Assembly (NCBI GenBank): GCA_030428745.1
Contig: JAUIEG010000005.1
Coordinates: 1-18,414, forward strand
Direction of reading: 5' to 3'
Source of the DNA: Alphaproteobacteria bacterium
GTDB lineage: Bacteria > Pseudomonadota > Alphaproteobacteria > Caulobacterales > Parvularculaceae
DNA length: 18,414 bases
Shown here: piece by piece, positions 1 through 7,312 of the stretch
Numbering within the stretch: position 1 is the stretch's first letter
Layout of the letters: the number at the start of each line of letters is the position of its first letter
Translations under genes and position numbers: made by a program
Notes under the pieces: model-generated
Database searches by the model: none
Seen by the model: the letters and a program-made list of their open reading frames with translations, nothing else
What the model was told of the DNA's origin: nothing

Positions 1-470
1 CAAACGCCCCGGAACTGATGGAAAAGAATATACGTGCTGCGCCATTTCTGCTCCCATCCCGCTTTCAAAAAAGCGCGCGTGTGACCAACAGAGATCGCAG
101 TCAGCGTTTTAAATCTTTCAGGATGTTGCGCTGTGAGCATCCAGGCGACCGGCGCTCCGAAATCATGTCCCGCAATATGCGTGACCTCTATCCCCAAGGC
201 ATCCATGATGGCGAGCACATCCTTGGCGGCGCCCTCTTGAATGTCATAGCCGGCAACCGAAGGCGCTATATCCGTTTCACCAAACCCGCGAAGATCAGGC
301 GCAATGACACGAAACCCAGCCGCAACAAGCAACGGCGTCACCTTCTCCCAGACGGCGGAGGAATCCGGAAAACCATGAAGCAGGATCGCAGCGGGGGCGT
401 CTTTATGGCCGCTATCGCGCACAAAATGTGAAAGACCGTTTGCGGAAATGCGATGCTTTTCCGCGCGCAT
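1..470 (-). CDS. alpha/beta hydrolase, epoxide-hydrolase-like (C-terminus beyond window)
   Basis: Only the first 156 codons are present; the gene runs off the left edge. Translation on the minus strand from ATG at 468-470 gives an oxyanion-hole motif HGFP (residues 32-35, followed by DSS), then PDLRGFGETD near 58-67, and the nucleophile elbow G-H-D-F-G at 101-105. An Asp (D103) at the nucleophile position, followed by APVAW, is characteristic of epoxide hydrolases and haloalkane dehalogenases rather than Ser esterases; the acid and His of the triad would lie in the missing part. The start is only 3 nt after the stop of the MoxR ATPase, so the two are probably co-transcribed and perhaps translationally coupled. 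Substrate cannot be inferred. The fold call is firm; the epoxide-hydrolase subtype is an inference from the GHDFGAPVAW stretch. Confidence 0.85.
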   Translation of the reverse strand, partial: MRAEKHRISANGLSHFVRDSGHKDAPAAILLHGFPDSSAVWEKVTPLLVAAGFRVIAPDLRGFGETDIAPSVAGYDIQEGAAKDVLAIMDALGIEVTHIAGHDFGAPVAWMLTAQHPERFKTLTAISVGHTRAFLKAGWEQKWRSTYILFHQFRGV

Positions 471-473
471 CAA

Positions 474-1316
474 TCAACTTTCACGTCGCGCAAGAAAAGC
501 CAGCCGCTCAAACATGTGTATGTCCTGCTCGTTCTTCAACAGCGCGCCGTGAAGCGGCGGGATCGCTTTGCGGGGGTCGCGTTCGGAGAGAATTTCTTCA
601 GGCAGGTCTTCAGCCATTAACAGCTTCAGCCAGTCGAGAAGCTCCGACGTTGACGGTTTCTTTTTGAGACCCGGCACTTCGCGAATTTCATAAAAGACTT
701 TCATTGCGTCAGCGACCAGGCGTTTCTTAATACCCGGGAAATGCACATCGACAATCTGCGACATTACATCGGCGTCCGGAAACTTGATGTAATGAAAAAA
801 ACACCGGCGCAAAAATGCGTCCGGCAATTCCTTTTCGTTGTTCGACGTAATGATAACAATGGGGCGTTGCTTCGCCTTCACGGTTTCATCTGTTTCGTAG
901 ACAAAGAACTCCATACGATCGAGTTCCTGTAGAAGGTCATTGGGAAATTCAATATCGGCCTTGTCGATTTCATCGATGAGAAGAACCGGGCGTTCTTCAG
1001 CAGTGAACGCCTCCCACAATTTGCCCCGCTTGATATAGTTCTTAACATCGCGGGCGCGTTCTTCGCCCAGCTGACCATCACGCAGGCGCGCCACGGCGTC
1101 ATACTCATACAGGCCCTGATGGGCTTTTGTGGTGGATTTGATGTGCCATTCAAGGAGGGGCGCGCCCAGCGCCTTGGCCACTTCAATAGCGAGCACGGTC
1201 TTGCCCGTTCCGGGCTCGCCTTTGACAAGTAGGGGACGCTCTAATGTCACCGCTGCATTGACGGCAACTTTGAGATCTTCTGTGGCGACGTAATCCTTGG
1301 TGCCGGTAAACTTCAC
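474..1316 (-). CDS. MoxR-family AAA+ ATPase
   Basis: A 280-residue AAA+ ATPase of the MoxR group, thought to act as a chaperone or remodelling ATPase, usually with a von Willebrand A (CoxE-like) partner. Visible motifs: Walker A GEPGTGKT (33-40), Walker B with D115-E116 in LLIDEIDKAD, sensor-1 region IITSNN (155-160), then LPDAFLRRC carrying the likely Arg finger. I chose the GTG at 1314-1316: it gives the N-terminus MKFTGTKDYVAT typical of the family, has an AGAGAG ribosome-binding site just upstream, and sits about 23 nt downstream of a plausible promoter. The longer ATG start at 1346 would lie inside the -10 box. The next gene downstream is an alpha/beta hydrolase, not the expected VWA protein, so the partner is either farther left or elsewhere. 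Confidence 0.92.
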   Translation of the reverse strand: MKFTGTKDYVATEDLKVAVNAAVTLERPLLVKGEPGTGKTVLAIEVAKALGAPLLEWHIKSTTKAHQGLYEYDAVARLRDGQLGEERARDVKNYIKRGKLWEAFTAEERPVLLIDEIDKADIEFPNDLLQELDRMEFFVYETDETVKAKQRPIVIITSNNEKELPDAFLRRCFFHYIKFPDADVMSQIVDVHFPGIKKRLVADAMKVFYEIREVPGLKKKPSTSELLDWLKLLMAEDLPEEILSERDPRKAIPPLHGALLKNEQDIHMFERLAFLARRES

Positions 1317-1345
1317 AAAACACTCTCTTAATGGCTTGAGTCCCA

Positions 1346-1373
1346 ACTATAAAGCTGCAAGAGCGCGACGCAA
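1346..1373 (-). promoter_or_regulatory. candidate promoter of the MoxR ATPase gene
   Basis: On the minus strand, TTGCGT (1368-1373) and TATAGT (1346-1351) are separated by 16 nt, close to a sigma-70-type promoter. The expected transcript start is near 1339, leaving a leader of roughly 23 nt before the GTG at 1316. A GAGTC (GANTC, the CcrM methylation motif of alphaproteobacteria) at 1338-1342 lies at the predicted start point. Consensus match only. Confidence 0.45.
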
Positions 1374-1458
1374 TCGATTGATGCAGCGTCAAAATTCATT
1401 TTTGCATTTCCCTCAAAAATCCGGCAGCTTCGCGGATGTCAGCCCGAAAGGAAACTTC

Positions 1459-4011
1459 ATGCGTCTCGTCCTTCTGTCCCTTGCGTCCCTCCTGATGATC
1501 TCGGCCTGTACTCGCGAGAATGCGGAGACAACGCCTGCCGCTGGCAATGAGGAGGAGGGCGAACGGCAAACCGCATCATCGCAGGCAAAAGCCTGGGTCG
1601 ATGACAGCGTCAAAAAATTTGTACGCAAAGACGGCTTCCTGACGCTTTTTGCCGATGAAACGGGCGGAAAAGTCTATGCGGTGTTTCCGCCAGCAGATGA
1701 GGATGGCGTCACCCTGCGCGCGATTCACGCGGCGGGGCTTACTTCCGGGCTAGGGTCGAACCCTGTGGGCCTTGACCGCGGCCTATTCGATAGCGGCTCA
1801 CTCATCGCGTTCCGGCGCATTGGCGACAAGATAATCGCGGAACAGGAAAATTGGACCTATCGCGCGACCTCGGACAATCCGCTGGAACAAAAAGCCGTGC
1901 GCGAGTCTTTCGCCCGCTCCTTCCTTTGGTCAGGGGAGGTGAGCGCCACGGGGCCGAACGGGGAGAGCCTTGTGGATATCTCCGGATTTTTAACGCGCGA
2001 TTCGCTTGGCGTTGTCGCGGCGTTAAAAGATCATCCCAGGGGCGGGTCGTATTCGGTTGCTAAAGACAGAACTTTTCCCGATGCCGCGAACGCGCTGGCC
2101 TTTCCGAACAATGTCGAGTTCGACGCCTATTTAACGCTCGTCAGCGACAAGCCCGGCGATGAAGTTTCGGCGACGGCGGCCGATGGACGCGCCATCACCA
2201 TGGTGATACATCAATCTCTCGTTCGCCTGCCTGATGAAGGCTACACACCACGCGCGTTTGACGTTCGATCCGGCGCCATCGATGTTCCTTATTATGATTT
2301 CTCGGCGCCGCTCGAAGCGCAAATCCAGAAAGCTTTTGCACGCCGTTACCGGCTTGAAAAAGAAGACCCGAGCGCGGCGACAAGTCCGGCGAAAGAACCG
2401 ATCGTCTTTTATGTGGACGCCGGCGCGCCGCCGCAAATTCGCGATGCGCTGATCGAAGGCGCTTCGTGGTGGGCGCAGGCTTTTGAAGCCGCCGGATTTG
2501 AAGATGCCTACCGCGTCGAGCCCCTGCCGGAAGGTGCGCATCCCCGCGACATCCGTTACAATGTTATTTCCTGGACGCATCGCCAGACCCGCGGCTGGTC
2601 TTATGGCGGCGGTGTTTCCGATCCCCGCACCGGCGAAATGATCAAAGGCAGCGTCATTCTCGGCAGCCAGCGCGTGCGTCAGGACCGGATGATCTTTGAA
2701 GGGCTCGCCGGCGCCCAGAATTCCGGCCAGGGTGGCGCCGACGATCCAGTTGAGATCGCCCTTGCGCGGATCCGCCAATTGGCTGCCCATGAAGTTGGGC
2801 ACTCGCTCGGCTTTGCCCATAATTTCGCCGCCTCTACCAATGACCGGGCATCCGTTATGGACTATCCGGCGCCGCTGGTGACGGTCGGCGCTGACGGCGC
2901 GCTCGATTTCAGCAAAACCTATGACACCGGGATAGGCGAGTGGGATAAACTTGCGGCAACCTGGCTTTATGCACAGTTCGCACCGGATACTGACGAATCC
3001 TCTGCGCTCAATAAAATTCTGGCGGATGGCTACGCGTCAGGCTTGCGGTTTGTCGCCGACAGCGAAGGGCGCTCCGTCGGCACGGGGAATCCTTATGGCA
3101 GTGTCTGGGACAATGGCGGCGATCCAGTCCAGTCGCTGCGCGATGTGATGGCCGTGCGCTCAGTCGCGCTCTCTAATTTCGGTGATCGCGCCATTGCGGC
3201 GGGGGCGCCGATGGCGAGGCTGCGCGAAGTCATCGTCCCGATCTATCTTTACCACCGCTATCAGGTAGCAGCCGCAGCGAAGTTCGTCGGAGGATATGAC
3301 TTCGCCTACAAAACGAAAGGCGATTCACTACCGATCGGCGCCGTTGTAGAGAATGAAAAGCAGCGCGAGGCGCTTGCGGCGCTGATTGATACGCTCGATC
3401 CATCCGTGCTTGTTCTTCCAGAATCCGTTCTCGACCAGATGACTGCACCCATGGGCGCTTTCAACGGAGACAATGGAGGCGAAGTTTTTGAAACGGATAC
3501 GCATCCCATGTTTGACTTGGCGAGCGCCGCCGATGCTGCTGTCAGCGTTACGATAGGCGCTCTTTTGCATCCGGCGCGCGCCGCGCGCCTCGAAGAGCAA
3601 CACCGTCGAAACTCGTCAGCTTTGGGCTTCGCTGATGTCCTGAATGCCATGGACACAACGATTTTTGCGGCGGCAAACGCAGATGAACAACTCCTCGCCA
3701 ATGTAACGCAGGACCGTTTCATTTCCTCTTTGATTGAGCTTTCTTTGAACGGGACCGCGGCTCCGTCCGTTCGTGCACAAGCCGAAGCGAAACTGCGCGC
3801 CGTCGCCAACCGGCTCGGACCATCGCTGTTCAACAGCGCAGATGCGCGGGAACATAACGCCTGGCTGCGCGATCGCATTGAAGCGCATCTGAACCGTCCG
3901 GCTGCGGCCATATCAGTATCTGCGCCCGAGGCCGAAATTCCACCGGGCAGTCCAATCGGAAGTTCCGGCATGATGGAGACCTGCTGGCACTGCGACAGCC
4001 TGGCGGACTAA
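1459..4011 (+). CDS. zinc-dependent metalloprotease lipoprotein, DUF5117 / DUF4953 type
   Basis: An 850-residue predicted lipoprotein. The start ATG at 1459 has AAAGGA 6 nt upstream and opens a lipoprotein signal with lipobox ISAC (C17); the upstream in-frame extension to 1297 would overlap the divergent MoxR gene and spoil the signal. The N-terminal third resembles DUF5117 (stretches such as LTSGLGSN and GLDRGLFDSG). The catalytic zincin motif HEVGHSLGFAHN has zinc ligands H444, H448 and H454 and catalytic E445, with a Met-turn MDYPAP from residue 467, as in metzincin-like families. The protein should sit on the periplasmic side of a membrane, cleaving unknown substrates. An unusual CWHC motif lies 8 residues before the C-terminus. 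The last 4 nt overlap the convergent GNAT gene. Family assignment is strong; biological role unknown. Confidence 0.93.
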   Translation: MRLVLLSLASLLMISACTRENAETTPAAGNEEEGERQTASSQAKAWVDDSVKKFVRKDGFLTLFADETGGKVYAVFPPADEDGVTLRAIHAAGLTSGLGSNPVGLDRGLFDSGSLIAFRRIGDKIIAEQENWTYRATSDNPLEQKAVRESFARSFLWSGEVSATGPNGESLVDISGFLTRDSLGVVAALKDHPRGGSYSVAKDRTFPDAANALAFPNNVEFDAYLTLVSDKPGDEVSATAADGRAITMVIHQSLVRLPDEGYTPRAFDVRSGAIDVPYYDFSAPLEAQIQKAFARRYRLEKEDPSAATSPAKEPIVFYVDAGAPPQIRDALIEGASWWAQAFEAAGFEDAYRVEPLPEGAHPRDIRYNVISWTHRQTRGWSYGGGVSDPRTGEMIKGSVILGSQRVRQDRMIFEGLAGAQNSGQGGADDPVEIALARIRQLAAHEVGHSLGFAHNFAASTNDRASVMDYPAPLVTVGADGALDFSKTYDTGIGEWDKLAATWLYAQFAPDTDESSALNKILADGYASGLRFVADSEGRSVGTGNPYGSVWDNGGDPVQSLRDVMAVRSVALSNFGDRAIAAGAPMARLREVIVPIYLYHRYQVAAAAKFVGGYDFAYKTKGDSLPIGAVVENEKQREALAALIDTLDPSVLVLPESVLDQMTAPMGAFNGDNGGEVFETDTHPMFDLASAADAAVSVTIGALLHPARAARLEEQHRRNSSALGFADVLNAMDTTIFAAANADEQLLANVTQDRFISSLIELSLNGTAAPSVRAQAEAKLRAVANRLGPSLFNSADAREHNAWLRDRIEAHLNRPAAAISVSAPEAEIPPGSPIGSSGMMETCWHCDSLAD

Positions 4012-4517
4012 AGTGCTTTCCTCATGGCGATCCTCGGTCGGATCCCATAGCCGGAATGCGCTTCTTCCGTCTGGACGGCGGCAAGGTCGCCTTCGTCGCC
4101 AGATGGCGAGAAGCCCTCATATCCCAAGGAGCTGTAAAACGGCGCGTTCCATGGGACATCGCGAAAAGTTGTGAGCGTGACGATGTCATACCCTTGCGCT
4201 CGTGCCCAGTCTTCGCCGGCTGCAACAAGAGAACGGCCAATCCCGCGTTTTTGAAACTGAGTGCTGACTGAGACTTCAGTGATGTGTGCATGACCATCCA
4301 CAGGCCACATCAGGATGAAACCGGCGGCTTTGCCGTCAATCTCGGCGATGAACGACGCGCCTTCTTTCAGACCACGCTCGTGTTCATCGACTGTTCGCAC
4401 GGGACCGTCGGCGCAGAAATCATAGCCGATAGCGCGAAAGGCCTGAGCCGCATCCCGTTCAAGCGCCTGCATCAGGGGAATGTCATGAGCACGCGCAAGA
4501 CGTATCAAAAAGCACAT
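4008..4517 (-). CDS. GNAT-family N-acetyltransferase
   Basis: A 169-residue protein of the Gcn5-related acetyltransferase fold, which transfers acetyl from acetyl-CoA to an amine. Visible: the N-terminal IRLARAHDIPLMQALE stretch typical of strand 1/helix 1, beta-strand HITEVSVS near 78-85, and the acetyl-CoA pyrophosphate-binding loop QKRGIG (89-94; Q/RxxGxG/A motif A). A PFYSSLGYEGF segment matches the usual C-terminal strand that closes the fold. The substrate cannot be told. The ATG at 4515-4517 has no clear ribosome-binding site; a TTG three codons later would give MIRLAR and is a possible alternative. Its stop overlaps the metalloprotease stop by 4 nt (tail-to-tail). An 85-nt gap separates it from the upstream minus-strand gene. 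Confidence 0.88.
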   Translation of the reverse strand: MCFLIRLARAHDIPLMQALERDAAQAFRAIGYDFCADGPVRTVDEHERGLKEGASFIAEIDGKAAGFILMWPVDGHAHITEVSVSTQFQKRGIGRSLVAAGEDWARAQGYDIVTLTTFRDVPWNAPFYSSLGYEGFSPSGDEGDLAAVQTEEAHSGYGIRPRIAMRKAL

Positions 4518-4602
4518 ATCGCAAGAACATGTTTGCAGGTTCGCGAAACCACTATGCCGTTCAATGTGCCTGCTAAGGCTATAGGCGTTGTTGGGACGGT
4601 CA

Positions 4603-5409
4603 TCACTTGGCGTCGGTCAAGGACAGTTGCAGCCAATAAGGTGTAGCAAAATAAGCAGCGGCAGTCTTTTCGCTAAAATCGGACAGCTCAGGGGTTGTAT
4701 AACGAGCCAGAAACACAGACTCATATGTCTCGTTAGAGAACGACAGCCTCCCTGATTGCAATGCAACTTCAAAAAGGTGCGCAACCGCGCTGACCGGCAT
4801 GACCTCGATTAGCGCCGGCATGGGTAAATTGTTGAAAACCGATATATCCCCGTTTCCCGGCTGAGTGAAGTAAGCAGGAGTGTAATCTCTATAAAGGTTT
4901 CCGGGATATGCTGCATCAATACAGCCAAGCAATTTCCAGTTTTCTATTACGATTTTTGCAATTTCCAACGCGTGCTTATTTTCAGTTGAAATAAGCTCTC
5001 TACGAAAGGAAGGGCCTCGTTTTACACCATCATCTTCAAATTCCACTCCCTCCGGCACACGCGCGTCCACTTCGTTTCGCCACCAATAAACAAAGGCGGC
5101 AAGCTCTTCATCTGAAACGGATTTTTTGCATTCCGAAGGAGCCATCAATGAAATGACGTTTGCTTCAAGCGTTGCCCGATACCCATCGGCTAGCCTTATC
5201 GCTCGCAAAGTTTCTTCATCAGTGGGCAACCCGCTTTGCTCAGCCGCTATCCGAAGCTCGCCGCCCCGTCCAAAAACGGAGGAGAGTGACGAGTTTCCGG
5301 GTTCATCTGTTGCTTCGAGTTCTTTACCGCCAATAGTCGCGTAAACTTCTGCAAGCGCCGGTGCAGAAAGAAACCAGATTGAGGCAAGCGCGAGTGCGAG
5401 TTGCTTCAT
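4603..5409 (-). CDS. secreted protein of unknown function
   Basis: I do not recognise this 268-residue protein. The ATG at 5407-5409 opens a clean Sec signal peptide with probable cleavage after ALA (residue 20), so it is likely periplasmic or secreted. Only two cysteines appear in the mature part (C94 and C163), which could form a disulfide. The middle has a helical stretch with WWRNEVDARVPEG (109-121) and a second around ALEIAKIVIENWKLLGC (147-163); the C-terminal part is mixed. A GAAAGA stretch upstream may be its ribosome-binding site. It begins 23 nt after the stop of the 2OG-Fe(II) oxygenase, so the two are probably one transcript. By eye its codons look more AT-rich than its neighbours, which could indicate a more recent or fast-evolving gene. 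The longer frame to 5520 overlaps the oxygenase and is rejected. Confidence 0.8.
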   Translation of the reverse strand: MKQLALALASIWFLSAPALAEVYATIGGKELEATDEPGNSSLSSVFGRGGELRIAAEQSGLPTDEETLRAIRLADGYRATLEANVISLMAPSECKKSVSDEELAAFVYWWRNEVDARVPEGVEFEDDGVKRGPSFRRELISTENKHALEIAKIVIENWKLLGCIDAAYPGNLYRDYTPAYFTQPGNGDISVFNNLPMPALIEVMPVSAVAHLFEVALQSGRLSFSNETYESVFLARYTTPELSDFSEKTAAAYFATPYWLQLSLTDAK

Positions 5410-5432
5410 TTGATAGTCTTTCTGTTCGAACC

Positions 5433-6380
5433 TTATCCAGCAAGGCCGATTTCGCGAAGACGCTGCTTCAGGAACTGATCGGCTGTAATGTCCGGATATT
5501 TCGCGCCATCGCCTTTGCAACTTTCGAGACAGGATAACAGCGCGCTGGAATGGGGGTGCATGAAGAACGGCATAGAATAACGCGACTCGTTCGTTCCGCC
5601 TTCCGGATTGACCACACGGTGTGTGGTCGCCGGAATTACATCATTACAGACGCGCGCCAGCATGTCGCCGGCGTCGACAATAAGATTGTCGGGATCGGTC
5701 TCCACCGGCAGCCATTTACCCTCGCGGTCGAGCAATTGGAGACCTGCGCCATTTGCCGCCACGAGAATAGTAATGAGATTGATGTCCTCATGCGCTGCGG
5801 CGCGGATTGAGCCAGGGTCGACACCATCTGGAACAGGCGGATAGTGAAGGAGGCGAAGGATCGAATTGCCGTCAGTCGCCATCTGACGGAAAAAATCCCG
5901 GGGCACGTCAAGAGACGGCGCCAGCGCCTCAAGCATTGCGAGACCGGCTTCCTCGAGGGCGTCATAAAGCTCGATAAAGGTGTCGCGAAAACTTTCAGGT
6001 TTTTCGGGCCACGTATTTGCTGGATAAATCTTTTCAAGCTCTGAGCCGGACTCATACTCCCGGCCTACATGCCAAAATTCTTTCAGGTCGGGATGTTTTG
6101 AATCCTTGGCGTGTTCGCGACCGAACGGCGTGTAACCGCGCTGTCCGTCCTTGCGAAAGAACTCCATTTTATAGTCTTCCGGGAGGGCGAAAAACTCGGC
6201 GCTCTTGTCATATGCGCGCTGCAGCAACTCATGGCTGACTTTGTGGTCCTTAAGAATAATGAAGCCGAAATATTTGAAGCCTTCATAGAGGGCTTCCTCA
6301 AACTCGCGCCGAGCGCCCAAATCCCCATCTGTGTAGGCTTTGAGACTAAGCTCCGGCACGCGGTCATATTTACGGGCCAT
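5433..6380 (-). CDS. isopenicillin-N-synthase-like 2OG-Fe(II) oxygenase
   Basis: A 315-residue non-heme iron dioxygenase of the isopenicillin N synthase/DIOX group. The N-terminal DIOX_N part covers roughly 1-120 (GFKYFGFIILKDH). The iron facial triad is visible: H197 and D199 in AAHEDINLITIL and H254 in ATTHRVVNP; the 2-oxoglutarate-binding RxS motif is R267-Y268-S269. All catalytic residues are intact, so activity is expected in the cytoplasm. Bacterial members often have unknown substrates, and nothing nearby looks like a biosynthetic cluster. The ATG at 6378-6380 has AGAGGA upstream and matches the family N-terminus; the open frame extending to 6617 runs antisense over the transporter gene and is rejected. 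It probably shares a transcript with the secreted protein 23 nt downstream and is divergent from the transporter. Confidence 0.93.
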   Translation of the reverse strand: MARKYDRVPELSLKAYTDGDLGARREFEEALYEGFKYFGFIILKDHKVSHELLQRAYDKSAEFFALPEDYKMEFFRKDGQRGYTPFGREHAKDSKHPDLKEFWHVGREYESGSELEKIYPANTWPEKPESFRDTFIELYDALEEAGLAMLEALAPSLDVPRDFFRQMATDGNSILRLLHYPPVPDGVDPGSIRAAAHEDINLITILVAANGAGLQLLDREGKWLPVETDPDNLIVDAGDMLARVCNDVIPATTHRVVNPEGGTNESRYSMPFFMHPHSSALLSCLESCKGDGAKYPDITADQFLKQRLREIGLAG

Positions 6381-6417
6381 GGCGGGTCCTCTTGCAAAAA
6401 TGGATGTGCTTTGGCGG

Positions 6418-6453
6418 TTTACGCCCCTCGTCGACGGGGTGCAATGGCGTAAA
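6418..6453. repeat. inverted repeat in the divergent oxygenase/transporter intergenic region
   Basis: Arms TTTACGCC (6418-6425) and GGCGTAAA (6446-6453) are perfectly complementary over 8 bp and enclose a second small palindrome, CGTCGACG (6429-6436). It lies between two divergent genes, upstream of both starts. It could be an operator for one or both promoters or a hairpin in the oxygenase leader. Function is inferred only from position. Confidence 0.4.
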
Positions 6454-6497
6454 AGAGCGCAGCGAAACACGCGCGCAAGGCTTTGAAAAATCGCCGA

Positions 6498-6526
6498 TTG
6501 ACGCGGTTTTGCAGCGCAAGTCATAA
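6498..6526 (+). promoter_or_regulatory. candidate promoter giving a near-leaderless transporter transcript
   Basis: TTGACG (6498-6503) is a good -35 match, and 17 nt later TCATAA (6521-6526) is a weak -10. The transcript would begin at or within a few nt of the ATG at 6534, which also lacks a good Shine-Dalgarno sequence. The pieces agree with a leaderless mRNA, but the -10 is poor. Confidence 0.3.
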
Positions 6527-6533
6527 AGCAGCC

Positions 6534-7283
6534 ATGAGCGCCACTCCCGAAGATACTGACATTGAGCACAGCCATGATCCGCGGGACATCGCAGAGCGCC
6601 TGAAAAAAGGGCCGCAAAACAGTTATCTGCGCGATTGGGTGCTGGGCGGCATTGACGGCGCCGTGACGACATTCGCCGTCGTCGCAGGCGTCGCGGGCGC
6701 CGAGCTTTCCACAACAATTATCCTGATCCTTGGCGTCGCCAATCTTGTCGCTGACGGATTTTCAATGGCGGCCGGGAACTATTCCGGCGTCAAAGCGGAA
6801 CGCGACGATTACCAGCGCCTTCGAGAAACCGAACAGCGCCACATCATTCTTAGCCCCGAAGGCGAGCGCGAAGAAATCCGCCAAATTTTTGCAGCGAAGG
6901 GTTTTGAAGGCGAACATCTCGACCGGGCGGTCGACATCATCACAGCGCATCAAGAGCGCTGGATCGAAGTCATGGTTGAAGAAGAATACGGCGCCGCGAA
7001 GACAAACCGCTCGCCTTTAAAGGCGGGCGCCGCCACCTTCGCGGCGTTTCTGATTTGCGGCGCTGTGCCGCTTTTGCCGTTTTTGTTTGGCGCAGGCCCT
7101 AACGCCCTGTTGAGCGCCATTTTCATGACCGGCGCCGTATTCGTCGGCATCGGCGCCTTAAAGTCAAAATGGTCAACTTCGCCCTGGTGGTCTTCCGCGT
7201 TGGAGACTTTTGTCATTGGCATGACGGCGGCAGGCTTTGCGTATGGCGTCGGGGCATTGCTGAAAAGCTGGATAGGGGTGTAG
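6534..7283 (+). CDS. VIT1/CCC1-family (DUF125) transmembrane metal transporter
   Basis: A 249-residue membrane protein of the vacuolar iron transporter family, which moves Fe2+ or Mn2+ out of the cytoplasm. The N-terminal segment YLRDWVLGGIDGAVTTFAVV leads into the first membrane helix (about 33-55), with the family's conserved Asp; the second helix has LVADGFSMAAGNY. A charged cytoplasmic insert follows, rich in Glu (EREEIRQIF to MVEEEYG, about 111-155), matching the metal-binding domain between TM2 and TM3. Three further hydrophobic helices fill the C-terminal third. The ATG at 6534 is preferred; an upstream in-frame TTG at 6483 gives a poor basic extension. The ALDH gene starts 29 nt downstream on the same strand, so co-transcription is plausible. 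Substrate metal is inferred from family only. Confidence 0.9.
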   Translation: MSATPEDTDIEHSHDPRDIAERLKKGPQNSYLRDWVLGGIDGAVTTFAVVAGVAGAELSTTIILILGVANLVADGFSMAAGNYSGVKAERDDYQRLRETEQRHIILSPEGEREEIRQIFAAKGFEGEHLDRAVDIITAHQERWIEVMVEEEYGAAKTNRSPLKAGAATFAAFLICGAVPLLPFLFGAGPNALLSAIFMTGAVFVGIGALKSKWSTSPWWSSALETFVIGMTAAGFAYGVGALLKSWIGV

Positions 7284-7312
7284 GACGCCCGACTAATAGG
7301 AGAAGCGCCCAC

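Noticed and set aside
2131..2820. 229-codon minus-strand frame inside the metalloprotease gene
   Set aside because: Shadow frame, Arg-rich, no recognisable domain; the opposite strand encodes the DUF5117/zincin protein including its catalytic motif.
3306..3971. 221-codon open frame on the minus strand inside the metalloprotease gene
   Set aside because: Antisense shadow of a well-supported plus-strand gene; product is Ser/Arg/Ala-rich without motifs or a ribosome-binding site.
4284..4646. 120-codon plus-strand frame across the GNAT gene and the gap after it
   Set aside because: Mostly antisense to the acetyltransferase; no domain, no ribosome-binding site.
5611..5627. 7-bp perfect hairpin ACCACAC/GTGTGGT
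   Set aside because: Falls inside the oxygenase gene at the codons for the conserved THRVV motif, so it is explained by coding constraint and chance.
6381..6617. Upstream extension of the 2OG-Fe(II) oxygenase
   Set aside because: Would run antisense across the transporter start; the ATG at 6380 has a good AGAGGA and the family-typical N-terminus.
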